A DNA stretch of 64,000 bases from Gp6-AA40 sp035649635 (lineage in GTDB: Bacteria > Acidobacteriota > Vicinamibacteria > Vicinamibacterales > UBA2999): NCBI GenBank assembly GCA_035649635.1, contig DASRJE010000015.1:62001-126000 (forward strand). The letters run 5' to 3'. Below are positions 41,669-49,520 of this stretch, in pieces. The position numbers and the translations under genes were made by a program. The notes under the pieces are model-generated. The model did not search any database. It saw nothing but the letters and a program-made list of their open reading frames with translations, and was not told where the DNA came from. Each line of letters opens with the position of its first letter. Position 1 is the stretch's first letter.

Positions 41669-42796
41669 TGGCTTCAACCATTGTACGGGATTGACTGAAC
41701 GGCCGTCGATTCGCATTTCAAAATACAGGGTAGGGGGGCCGGCAGGGGCCAAACCGACCCTGCCCACCTCTGCACCAGTCTCTACGGCGTCACCCTGCTT
41801 CAGGGCCGTGGACCCCAGATATCCATAGAGAGAATAGCCGTTGCCGCCGTGGTCGAGTATCACCAGGGTTCCAAAACCTGTGAAAGGACCGGCGTAGCCG
41901 ACTGACCCACCATGAATGGCCCGAACCGGCGTGTCCTCGTCCGCGGCGATCTCGATGCCGTTCCTCACCGCCGTGCCGCCAAGTCGATTCGAAGGCTGCC
42001 CGAAGGTGCCGACCAGGCGTCCCGGGACCGGCCACTCGAGGGCACCCTGAAATGGGCGCAGCGGTACCGGTTCCCCCGCCGGTTTCTCTGTCGAGAGTGA
42101 GGTCACCTGCTGCTGCAGGCGGGTATAAGCGACCTGCAACTCGCCAACATACTGCGCCGTCATATCGCGCCGGGAGTCAATCTGCCGGATGAGCTCGGTC
42201 GCGGACGCGACAGCGGCGTCGGCCGTCGATTTGGCGCGTCGCGACTCGTTTGTCTTGGCTTGCAGTTCCTTGGCCTTTTGCTCGAACGCGGAGCGCTCTG
42301 CCCGCATGGCCGCAAGCGTTTTCCGATGTTCTTCGATGCGGCGTTCGTTGATGGCCGAGAGCGCACCGATTGCACGCGTCGCGCGAGCGAAGTCTCGAAA
42401 GTCGCCGGCGCCGAACAGCATTCGCGCGTATCCGCTTCGCCCACGCTTGTACACGTCGACCAGTTGTGTCTTGAGATCGGGAAGTTGATTGATGCGTTGC
42501 ACCTCCAGATCGGACAAGTGCGTCGTCGTGTCCTGGAGCGCCTTCTCTGCCTCGCTCATCGCCGCTTCGGCCTGCTTGAGTTGTTCGACCTTGATGTCGC
42601 GATCGATTTCGCGCTGCCTCAGATCGCCCAGAAGAGTCCTTGATTCACCCGCGAGGCGCTCAGCCTCTCGTTGTAATGCCCGAATCCGATCTGTAATGCG
42701 CTGCGCGTCGCCCGAGTCCTGAGCGATGAGCGCCGGGGGAATGACGAGCAAAAGAAACGACACACAAAACAGTGGGAGGTTGAAGGCGCGTGGCAT
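41660..42796 (-). CDS. EnvC-like murein hydrolase activator (degenerate LytM domain)
   Basis: 378 aa. Signal peptide ('FCVSFLLLVIPPALIAQDSG'), long coiled coil (~30-235, 'LKQAEAAMSEAEKALQDTTT') and a C-terminal LytM/M23 domain (~255-375). The zinc ligands of active M23 enzymes are missing: the HxGxD site reads 'RNGIEIAAD' and the HxH site reads 'LYFEMR'. This matches EnvC/NlpD-type factors that activate amidases during cell separation rather than cut peptidoglycan themselves. Divergent from ruvX with 33 bases between. Confidence 0.88.
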   Translation of the reverse strand: MPRAFNLPLFCVSFLLLVIPPALIAQDSGDAQRITDRIRALQREAERLAGESRTLLGDLRQREIDRDIKVEQLKQAEAAMSEAEKALQDTTTHLSDLEVQRINQLPDLKTQLVDVYKRGRSGYARMLFGAGDFRDFARATRAIGALSAINERRIEEHRKTLAAMRAERSAFEQKAKELQAKTNESRRAKSTADAAVASATELIRQIDSRRDMTAQYVGELQVAYTRLQQQVTSLSTEKPAGEPVPLRPFQGALEWPVPGRLVGTFGQPSNRLGGTAVRNGIEIAADEDTPVRAIHGGSVGYAGPFTGFGTLVILDHGGNGYSLYGYLGSTALKQGDAVETGAEVGRVGLAPAGPPTLYFEMRIDGRSVNPVQWLKPRQ

Positions 42797-42829
42797 TTGA
42801 AATGCTACGAAGTGTAAGAATTATACCGG

Positions 42830-43276
42830 GTGGGTCGCATAGCTGGACTGGACGTGGGGGAGCGGCGAATCGGCGTTGCCGTCAGCGACGCGACGGGAAT
42901 GCTTGCGCGCCCGGTCGGCGTCGTCCGAACGTCCGGTCTCGACGGAGATGCACTCGATCGCGCGGCGGCCGAGATTGCCCGGCTGGCCGCAGAAGATGAT
43001 GGGCTGGTGGCGTTGGTGGTCGGTCTGCCGCGCCGTCTCGATGGTTCGGCGAACGACATGACCACACGCGTCGAAGCATTTGCACAAACGCTCGGCCGCA
43101 GAACGTCCTTGCCAATCGTGCTGCAGGACGAGAGGCTCACCAGCCTGGAAGCCGAAAGCCGCCTCGCCATTCGCGAAAAAGATTGGCGTGTCCGAAAGGA
43201 GCGGCTCGATGCCGCGGCTGCGGCCATCATCCTGCAGGACTATCTGGATAGCCAGCCAAGGAGTTCCGCCAGTTGA
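42830..43276 (+). CDS. ruvX: RuvX/YqgF Holliday-junction resolvase-like nuclease
   Basis: 148 aa, GTG start. RNase H-like fold with 'RIAGLDVGERRIGVAVSD', 'VALVVGLPRRLDGS', 'LPIVLQDERLTSLEAE' and 'ERLDAAAAAIILQDYLD', including the acidic residues of the family. Takes part in 16S rRNA 5' end maturation and possibly recombination. Its TGA overlaps the TTG start of mltG; this pair is common. Confidence 0.93.
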   Translation: MGRIAGLDVGERRIGVAVSDATGMLARPVGVVRTSGLDGDALDRAAAEIARLAAEDDGLVALVVGLPRRLDGSANDMTTRVEAFAQTLGRRTSLPIVLQDERLTSLEAESRLAIREKDWRVRKERLDAAAAAIILQDYLDSQPRSSAS

Positions 43277-44325
43277 AGAAGCTGTTCGTCGCGCTCGCGA
43301 TCCTGGTTCTCATCGTGGCCTCCGGTGCTGCTGCGGTCGGCTTTTATCTGTGGAACCGAATGCAGGCACCGTACAAGGGCTTCTCGGAGGCTGAGAAGTT
43401 CGTCGATATCCCCTCGGGCACCGGCACAGCCGGGATCCGTCGCCGCCTTGTGGATGCCGGCGTGGTGTCCGATGAACTGGCGTTCCGGGCCGCGCTTGCG
43501 TGGACCGGGCAGTCACGAGCGCTTCAGGCAGGCGAGTATCGGTTCGATCGGCCGATGAGCGCCATCGAGGTCATCGACAAGATCACCCGCGGCGACGTGT
43601 ACACACATGCGATTACGTTCCCCGAAGGTCTGACCATCCGGGAGATGGCGGCGATCTTTCAGTCGCAGGGATTCGGCAAGGCAGACGAGTTCATCAAGGC
43701 GGCGCGCGACGTCTCTCTCGTGAGCGATCTCGATCCCGCGGCGACGGATCTCGAGGGATATCTGTTTCCTGAGACCTATACGATGCCTCGTGGCGTATCG
43801 GCGTCGAAGGTCATCTCGATGATGGTCGACAGGTTCCGCTCGACCTACACCGACCTCGAACAGAAAAAAAGTGGCGAGTTGGATCTCTCGCTCAGGCAGA
43901 TCGTAACGCTGGCGTCACTTGTCGAGAAGGAGACGGGCAAGGCGGATGAGCGTCCGATGGTGGCCGCGGTGTATCGAAATCGTATGACGCGCAAGATGCT
44001 GATGCAGGCGGATCCGACGGTCGTGTACGCGCTGGTGATGGCGGGAACGTACGACGGCAACATCAGGAAGCAGGACCTGGAGTTCGATTCGCCGTATAAC
44101 ACCTACAAGTACCCAGGGCTCCCGCCGGGACCGATTGCCTCGCCGGGCCGTGCCGCTCTGGCAGCCGCGCTCGCGCCCGCTGATGTGGATTACCTCTATT
44201 TCGTCAGTCGCAACGATGGGTCCCATGCGTTTGCGTCGACCCTGGCTCAGCACAACGCAAACGTCTACGAACACCAGGTGCTGTACTTCCGAAAGCAGCG
44301 GGCCGAGCGCGAGCGTCAGCGGTGA
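43273..44325 (+). CDS. mltG: Endolytic murein transglycosylase MltG
   Basis: 350 aa from TTG 43273, with AGGAG 11 bases upstream. N-terminal membrane anchor ('LFVALAILVLIVASGAAAVG'), LysM-like middle ('QAGEYRFDRPMSAIEVIDKI') and YceG catalytic domain: 'DLEGYLFPETYTMPRG', 'TLASLVEKETGKADERPMVA' with the catalytic Glu, 'LMQADPTVVYAL', 'YNTYKYPGLPPGPIASPG'. Cuts nascent peptidoglycan and sets glycan length. Confidence 0.95.
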   Translation: MKKLFVALAILVLIVASGAAAVGFYLWNRMQAPYKGFSEAEKFVDIPSGTGTAGIRRRLVDAGVVSDELAFRAALAWTGQSRALQAGEYRFDRPMSAIEVIDKITRGDVYTHAITFPEGLTIREMAAIFQSQGFGKADEFIKAARDVSLVSDLDPAATDLEGYLFPETYTMPRGVSASKVISMMVDRFRSTYTDLEQKKSGELDLSLRQIVTLASLVEKETGKADERPMVAAVYRNRMTRKMLMQADPTVVYALVMAGTYDGNIRKQDLEFDSPYNTYKYPGLPPGPIASPGRAALAAALAPADVDYLYFVSRNDGSHAFASTLAQHNANVYEHQVLYFRKQRAERERQR

Positions 44326-44368
44326 CGCCGCGAAGCGTGCTCGATGACGCCGGCCGCGAACACGAGCT

Positions 44369-45070
44369 TCAGGTCGTTGCACTCACGCGATGCGCTCGTT
44401 CTCGCGCATGCCCGTGGGCAGCCACCAGGAGGAAAAGGACCGCCCCACCAATCAGTAGGTCACCCCAGTGGTCAGCCCATGGGTTTCTGGCCATTCGATA
44501 GCTCATGTGCGTGTTGCCGATTCGAATCATCTCGAACGTTGCCACCCACAGGCCAAACAGTACCGACCCGATCGCGGCAGCGCCACACGCCGCGAGCGTG
44601 GTCAGAACCCAGCGGAGCGACGTGGCCTCTGACAGGGCACTGTCGCTGATCCATCGAACAATCGCACTGGCCACTGCGACGTACGGGCCAACGAAAAGCA
44701 GCAGAATCAACCCATCGACACTTTTCCGTCGATGCAGGAGCGAATCACGTACCTGCGCCCTCGTCACGCCGTGGTGGTTGGCCAACGTGTCGAACGCCAT
44801 CGCCATACACTGCTCGCGAGTGGCGAGATACGCGTCTCCGCCAGCAAACTGTCCGGACCGCTTTCCACGATGAATATCGGCGTATCGCACGGCCAGGTCT
44901 TCCGCCCGGAGTGCTTCCCCCATGAGATGCAGCTGGGCGCTTCGCTTCGAGAGATCTAGCGGGGACGCGTCATCGCTTGGCTGCCAGTCGCAGATTCGGC
45001 CCGTTCCCACTTTGCTGCATCCAGCCAGACCGATTACCGGAAGGATCGAGAGCAGGAGCAGTGCCTTCAT
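44369..45070 (-). CDS. Lipoprotein-like membrane protein in cassette region
   Basis: 233 aa, family not recognised. Lipobox 'VIGLAGC' at the N-terminus, a polar domain (~25-110), then three hydrophobic helices ('LILLLFVGPYVAVASAIVRW', 'WVLTTLAACGAAAIGSVLFG', 'LLIGGAVLFLLVAAHG'). It starts 14 bases after an attC-like site on the minus strand, the spacing of an integron cassette gene. No attC is clear at its 3' end. Confidence 0.65.
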   Translation of the reverse strand: MKALLLLSILPVIGLAGCSKVGTGRICDWQPSDDASPLDLSKRSAQLHLMGEALRAEDLAVRYADIHRGKRSGQFAGGDAYLATREQCMAMAFDTLANHHGVTRAQVRDSLLHRRKSVDGLILLLFVGPYVAVASAIVRWISDSALSEATSLRWVLTTLAACGAAAIGSVLFGLWVATFEMIRIGNTHMSYRMARNPWADHWGDLLIGGAVLFLLVAAHGHARERAHRVSATT

Positions 45071-45084
45071 CTTGTCGTTCAGTG

Positions 45085-45186
45085 GTCTAACGACCTGCCG
45101 CTCAGCCGCGAGCGGCGTTCACTGCCGTTGCGAATTACCTCGTCAAATCGGCGCCGCTCGGCGGCTGCAGATGCGGCATGTTAGGC
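45085..45186 (-). mobile_element. attC-like integron recombination site 1
   Basis: Read on the minus strand: R'' box GCCTAAC (45186-45180) and R' box GTTAGAC (45091-45085), both matching RYYYAAC/GTTRRRY. Between them are long imperfectly complementary arms (TGCCGC... paired with ...GCGGCA, GAGCGGCG paired with CGCCGCTC). The total of 102 bp is within attC size. The TAA of a broken methyltransferase gene lies inside the R'' box, and the next minus-strand gene starts 14 bases beyond R'. Confidence 0.72.
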
Positions 45187-45478
45187 GCCACGCCGGTTCG
45201 CGCCAATTCTAGGCAAGAAGCGCCCGGTCCGTTCCAAGTACGTTCGATAGCTGTCTCCAAATCGAACCAGCAGGTTCTCCTCTTCGGTCCGCGTTCGGAT
45301 CATGAGCAGACAAAAGATCACCACGCCGGTCACGAAGAGGAAGCCACAACCAACGTTTCCCGTTGCATTACGCCAGCGGAGCGGCTAATGCTCCGGTAGG
45401 GACGACGGCCAAGAGAGATAAACCGATTGCTTTGCCGAAACCAAATCGTATCTTCGACCACGAGATGTCGGCCATTTT
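45181..45478 (-). pseudogene. Isoprenylcysteine carboxyl methyltransferase fragment
   Basis: On the minus strand the last ~65 codons read 'GFLFVTGVVIFCLLMIRTRT', 'EEENLLVRFGDSYRTYLERT' and 'GRFLPRIG', the C-terminal signature of ICMT/PEMT-type membrane methyltransferases. An in-frame TAG lies at 45387-45385, and the hydrophobic stretch before it ('GFGKAIGLSLLAVV') continues in a different frame. The N-terminal SAM-binding part is absent. The stop TAA sits in an attC box, so this looks like a decayed cassette gene. Confidence 0.65.
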
Positions 45479-45496
45479 GAGGAGACCTGCTCGAAC

Positions 45497-45931
45497 GTGA
45501 CCCCCTTGAGAATTGCCAGAACGTCCTTGGTCCTGCTGGGCGGACTCTATGTAGTTGGTGGTCTTGCGGCCGTGGCAACCTTCGTTCAAATGCGGGCCGG
45601 GTCCGCAGAGCTGGCCGTCTGGTTCGCGTCCAACGGAATGCCGCCGCCGACACGTTTTCTCGTCATCGGGCTCGTCTACTGCGCTGTTGGGTTGACCAGT
45701 GTGAGCGCCGCGAGAGTTCTGCGCAGGAACAACTTACGTGGTCTTCTACTGGCGAGCTTTTCTATCGTTCTTGTTACATTGGATGTCTTTGTCGACCTAT
45801 ACCGCAGACGAATCACTGGTTTCGATTGGGCGGATGTTGTCGGCACCGGGTTGACGTGCGTGCTGTTGCTCCTGACAGCGGTCTGCCTGGTTCAGAGTCG
45901 TCGTCGTGTTAATCAGACAATGACGGCCTAA
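45497..45931 (+). CDS. Four-helix membrane protein, cassette gene
   Basis: 144 aa, GTG start, family not recognised. Four hydrophobic segments ('SLVLLGGLYVVGGLAAVATF', 'FLVIGLVYCAVGLTSVSAAR', 'GLLLASFSIVLVTLDVFVDL', 'VVGTGLTCVLLLLTAVCLVQ'). Base composition is less GC-rich than the flanking housekeeping genes by eye. Its TAA lies within GCCTAAC, the R'' box of an attC-like site. Confidence 0.7.
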   Translation: MTPLRIARTSLVLLGGLYVVGGLAAVATFVQMRAGSAELAVWFASNGMPPPTRFLVIGLVYCAVGLTSVSAARVLRRNNLRGLLLASFSIVLVTLDVFVDLYRRRITGFDWADVVGTGLTCVLLLLTAVCLVQSRRRVNQTMTA

Positions 45932-45994
45932 CACGCAAGTGGAACCGACGCGCGCTGGCTCGTGACCGCGCGCGGCTCATTTCGAGCGTTTGGC
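45926..45994 (+). mobile_element. attC-like integron recombination site 2
   Basis: R'' GCCTAAC at 45926-45932 and R' GTTTGGC at 45988-45994 (one base off consensus). GCCTAACACGC faces GCGTTTGGC, and an inner stem GACGCGCGC/GCGCGCGG spans the middle. 69 bp. The preceding gene stops inside R'', and the next starts 21 bases after R'. Confidence 0.7.
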
Positions 45995-46014
45995 AGCAAC
46001 AGGAGAATTGTGGC

Positions 46015-46536
46015 GTGAAGGCATCAGTCTTCATTGGCACCAGCCTCGATGGGTTCATTGCCCGAGAGAATGGTGACCTCGATTTCCTACCGCCGGGGGG
46101 CGGGGAACCACATGGCTACGATGAGTTCATGGCCACGGTGGATGCCTTGGTCATTGGCCGCAAGACATTCGAAACGGTCTTGACGTTCGATGCCTGGCCC
46201 TATGGTGAGAAGCTCGTAATCGTGCTCAGCACCCGTCCGCTCGCCCCTGCGCCTAACGGAGCGGTTGTCGAGCGTATGTCCGGGCCACCGGCTGCCATCG
46301 TGTCGCAGCTTGCGGCTCGCGGGATCCGCCACGCATACGTGGATGGCGGGATCACCATCCAGAGGTTTCTGGAGGCTGGGCTCATCCAGCGGCTCATCAT
46401 CACTCGCGTTCCGGTGCTGATCGGTGCTGGAATTCCGCTCTTTGGCCCACTACAGCGGGATATAGCCCTAACGCATGTGGCAACGCGCCATTACGCCAGC
46501 GGTCTTGTCCAGAGTGAATATGTAGTAGCCGCCTAA
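46015..46536 (+). CDS. DHFR/RibD C-terminal-like reductase, cassette gene
   Basis: 173 aa, GTG start with AGGAG at 46001-46005. Matches the RibD_C/dihydrofolate-reductase-like family: 'ASVFIGTSLDGFIARENGDL', 'VDALVIGRKTFETVLTFDAW', 'GIRHAYVDGGITIQRFLEAG', 'RLIITRVPVLIGAGIPLF'. Such small NADPH-binding reductases are frequent integron cargo. Substrate unknown. TAA lies inside GCCTAAC. Confidence 0.88.
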   Translation: MKASVFIGTSLDGFIARENGDLDFLPPGGGEPHGYDEFMATVDALVIGRKTFETVLTFDAWPYGEKLVIVLSTRPLAPAPNGAVVERMSGPPAAIVSQLAARGIRHAYVDGGITIQRFLEAGLIQRLIITRVPVLIGAGIPLFGPLQRDIALTHVATRHYASGLVQSEYVVAA

Positions 46537-46627
46537 CGCCGCGGCAGCCGACGAGCGGAGTCGGTCCGCCCGGGCGAGTCGCGATTGGAATGAGCGCTGG
46601 TCGCGGTTGAGCGGCATGGCGTTCGGC
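46531..46627 (+). mobile_element. attC-like integron recombination site 3
   Basis: R'' GCCTAAC at 46531-46537 and R' GTTCGGC at 46621-46627. The outer ten bases GCCTAACGCC and GGCGTTCGGC are complementary at nine of ten positions. 97 bp. The reductase gene ends in R'', and the next gene starts 19 bases after R'. Confidence 0.72.
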
Positions 46628-46646
46628 CGGTACAACCACGTTGTCC

Positions 46647-47099
46647 ATGAGAGCGCGAAGACTTATCGCGATACCGTTGGCGTTGGCGGCGGTCAGCAGC
46701 TGTCTTTCCAGCGAACCATTGCCACCGGTGGCGAGCGCGCCGGTTTCAGAAGTATCGATTCAAGAACTGTTGGCGGCACCGGACAAATTCAATGGAGCGC
46801 GCGTGCGTGTCATCGCCCCTTGTCACATCGAGTTCGAAGGAAGCGCACTCTATGCGACGGAAGAGGCACAGGAGGCGCGCGCCGCACCTCAGGCGGTCTG
46901 GTTGCAGTTGAACTGGCCGCTATTGCCAGAACGTCGAGCGCTGAACGGCAAGTATGTTTTGGTCGAGGGCCGGTTCGTTTCTGCCTTGGAAGGACACGAA
47001 GGCGTGTTTCAGGGAGCCATCGTCGATGTCACGAGCCTCGAGGCGTCATCGTCTCAGGCCCAGGAAGAGTTGATGCGGCGAATCCAGAAAGGTCTTTAG
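46647..47099 (+). CDS. Small lipoprotein with OB-like domain, cassette gene
   Basis: 150 aa from ATG 46647 (TTG 46641 also in frame). Signal peptide with lipobox ('LALAAVSSC'), then 'VSIQELLAAPDKFNGARVRV', 'WLQLNWPLL', 'LNGKYVLVEGRFVSALEGHE' and 'GAIVDVTSLEA', which resembles small OB-fold lipoproteins. Function unknown. Starts just after attC-like site 3; a GTTAGGC overlaps its stop, but no full attC follows. Confidence 0.65.
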   Translation: MRARRLIAIPLALAAVSSCLSSEPLPPVASAPVSEVSIQELLAAPDKFNGARVRVIAPCHIEFEGSALYATEEAQEARAAPQAVWLQLNWPLLPERRALNGKYVLVEGRFVSALEGHEGVFQGAIVDVTSLEASSSQAQEELMRRIQKGL

Positions 47100-47118
47100 T
47101 TAGGCTGATCCGTCGAAG

Positions 47119-47619
47119 ATGGTCACGGAATTCAACGGCCCCGCGCAAGAACTGATACGAGGTGTGCTCGCCGACCATCCTCAGTGGCGGGGATACGCCC
47201 AGGCCTATGGACCGACCGACGATGCGGATGCGGAAGAAGGTAGTGTGAGATTCGTCGTGCCGAGTCCTTGCGACCCGACACACCGTTTAGAGCTTGCCTT
47301 GCGCGGCAGCACGATCGAAGTCGCGTACGATTGCGGGATAGCAGGCATCCGGGCAGAACAACAGTTTATTCCTTCGGCGACAGCGACGCCAGGCGACCTC
47401 GTCACTGCAGTAAGGCAGTTTGTGCGTGACCTGTGCTCCGGCGAGGTCGTCGTGGTTCGCGAGCGACTTGGCGTCGTGGCACGTTCCATTCGTCGAGACG
47501 GTGCCGAAGAGCTCGCATGGTTTCGATCCCGTGAAGAAGCCGAGGCGCTTAAGCCCGGTCGATATTCAGCGATTCATTCGTGGTCCGCGACTCGGGACAA
47601 CGCAGACGGGCCAGCCTGA
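47119..47619 (+). CDS. Hypothetical cytoplasmic protein
   Basis: 166 aa, no signal peptide or membrane helix, family not recognised. Mixed alpha/beta composition ('LELALRGSTIEVAYDCG', 'LVTAVRQFVRDLCSGEVVVV', 'RSREEAEALKPGRYSAIHSW'). Its TGA lies in GCCTGAC, one base from the cassette box GCCTAAC, so it could be the last, degraded cassette; no partner R' box was found. Confidence 0.6.
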   Translation: MVTEFNGPAQELIRGVLADHPQWRGYAQAYGPTDDADAEEGSVRFVVPSPCDPTHRLELALRGSTIEVAYDCGIAGIRAEQQFIPSATATPGDLVTAVRQFVRDLCSGEVVVVRERLGVVARSIRRDGAEELAWFRSREEAEALKPGRYSAIHSWSATRDNADGPA

Positions 47620-47730
47620 CATCCAATTGGAGCCGGCGCGCCCATCGTGCCCTACAATCATGCGCTTCAGTCGGCAGGTTGAGTCACTGATGGGCTTGGA
47701 CTAGACTCCACCATCTCACCGAAACCTTCC

Positions 47731-49434
47731 GTGGTCAGCACAGACGATTGCGCAACCAGGCGTCGGTGCTTTCGCCCTGACGTGAACATCAGGGGCTGTT
47801 TGTCCCCGGTGGGACTTTGCCTGGCACTTGTCTTCTGCGTGCCGGCAACCTCCTGGGCGGCCCCTGATGTGCGGCGTATGTGGTTCACACCGACCGTCGT
47901 ACCCGAGACGTATACGCAGCCTGTCACCTTCGAGGCGATGATCACTGAAAGTCCGGCATCGGTCGCGTTCTCCTATAACGGAGTCGACCGGCCGATGTTC
48001 GACGACTGGACGAACGGTGATCGCGTTGCCGGCGACGGCATCTGGACGATTCAGTTCACGGCGAACGAAATCCTGTCGAAGATGACTGCGGGGTCGGTGA
48101 ATCGACCCTTCATCGGGTTCTGCAAGCCAGCGGGTGGGGGGCAATTCAACGTGTTCGCCGAGGTCTGGACAGCCTCGATGGATATTGTTCCCACGTACAC
48201 GTGGAACGCAAATACGCGCCAGACGACCCATCTCGTGAACATCGTCATCTCGACGAGCGAAGTGTTAGCGCCTGACTACGCGGCGATGGCGCGCCGTTTC
48301 TATGCGCTGTCTCCCGACAATTTCGATTTCATCAACCTTGTCTACGTCGCCGGCCTGCGCGGAAACCGCTTTCACGTCGGTATCAAAAACGACGTTTCCG
48401 GTATAGGCATCGCGCCGTTTAACAACACAGCTGGGTGGGGGAGTGCCGGACGCCTGCGTGGCGCCACTGTCTTTCCGCTTTCGAGCTTTTTCGACACTGC
48501 GTCGAGGGGCTTCGATCACGAGACAGGGCACCAGTGGATCAACTTCCTGTCCGGGACACCGTTTGGCAGCGGGGCCCCGCACTGGCCGAAAGGGAGCGCC
48601 GCCACCAATGTCATGGGCTTTTCCTTACCCGGTGGGGTCGGAGGATCGTATCCATTCACGTTCACACCGGTCGGATCGGGTCACGTTGTCGGCACCGCAA
48701 CGCAAACCGACCTCTCCACGTTCAACTCACTGGAGCTTTATTTGATGGGCCTCGTCTCACCTGGAGAGGTTGGAACCTTCCTCGTGCTGAACGACCAGAA
48801 CTACAACGTGACGGTCGGTGAAACGCTGCAGCCGTCGCAGTACACGCTGGTGACGGTGAACGATGTGATCGCTGTGCACGGGGCGCGTGTGCCCGATAGC
48901 ACGACGTCGCCGAAGGCGTTCAGCGTCGCGACGGTCGTACTGTCGGAACAGCCGCTCGACGATTACGCCATCTCCTTCTACGACTGGTTCACACGTCGCG
49001 CGTCGTCAAGGGTGCCGCTGTCATGTGCCGAAGGATTCCTGCAGGGTTCATGCAACCCGTTCTATGTGGCGACGGGTGGCCGCGCGACCCTTTCGTCTTA
49101 CATCGGCATGCCGTTCACAGACGACCCCATCGTGCCGGGAGTGACGACGATCCGCGCGGTGCATGTCACGGAGCTCCGCGCGCGAATCGACGGCGCACGA
49201 GCGCTGCGCGGACTGGCGGCCTATAGTTACACCGATTCGGCTCCAGTTTCGGGAGCGACGATCATCCGCGGCCGACATATCAGCGAGATGAGGAGCGCGC
49301 TGAGCGGAGCGTATACGGCAGCCGGACTACCAACGCCCTCGTATACAGACGCGAGCCTGCCGGGGCTGCCGGTGAGAGCCGTCCATGTCGCTGAATTGCG
49401 GACGGCGGTCGCGGCCCTCGAGGCGATGAACTAG
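47731..49434 (+). CDS. Secreted HExxH metalloprotease-like protein with C-terminal ELR repeats
   Basis: 567 aa from GTG (GTG 47782 also possible). Signal sequence 'LCLALVFCVPATSWAAPD'. N-terminal beta domain, then a central region with zinc motif 'FDHETGHQWINF' (residues ~265-275), preceded by 'FVYALSPDNFDF'-like text and followed by 'LSTFNSLELYLMGLVSPGEV', where a further Glu could be the third ligand. The last ~100 residues hold three repeats: 'TTIRAVHVTELRARI', 'TIIRGRHISEMRSAL', 'LPVRAVHVAELRTAV', each followed by 'YTD'. These are common at the C-termini of exported acidobacterial proteins. Probable extracellular or surface peptidase. Confidence 0.7.
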   Translation: MVSTDDCATRRRCFRPDVNIRGCLSPVGLCLALVFCVPATSWAAPDVRRMWFTPTVVPETYTQPVTFEAMITESPASVAFSYNGVDRPMFDDWTNGDRVAGDGIWTIQFTANEILSKMTAGSVNRPFIGFCKPAGGGQFNVFAEVWTASMDIVPTYTWNANTRQTTHLVNIVISTSEVLAPDYAAMARRFYALSPDNFDFINLVYVAGLRGNRFHVGIKNDVSGIGIAPFNNTAGWGSAGRLRGATVFPLSSFFDTASRGFDHETGHQWINFLSGTPFGSGAPHWPKGSAATNVMGFSLPGGVGGSYPFTFTPVGSGHVVGTATQTDLSTFNSLELYLMGLVSPGEVGTFLVLNDQNYNVTVGETLQPSQYTLVTVNDVIAVHGARVPDSTTSPKAFSVATVVLSEQPLDDYAISFYDWFTRRASSRVPLSCAEGFLQGSCNPFYVATGGRATLSSYIGMPFTDDPIVPGVTTIRAVHVTELRARIDGARALRGLAAYSYTDSAPVSGATIIRGRHISEMRSALSGAYTAAGLPTPSYTDASLPGLPVRAVHVAELRTAVAALEAMN

Positions 49435-49520
49435 AGACGATCGCGCGATTTGACTTGCACGCTCGGCCGCGCTCAAAATCGCGCCCGCGCCGGCACTGCG
49501 ACAAACAATTAAGGACAATT

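Noticed and set aside
47619..47680. Possible fourth attC after the hypothetical gene
   Set aside because: The box reads GCCTGAC and no matching GTTxxxC partner with complementary arms was found within 150 bases.
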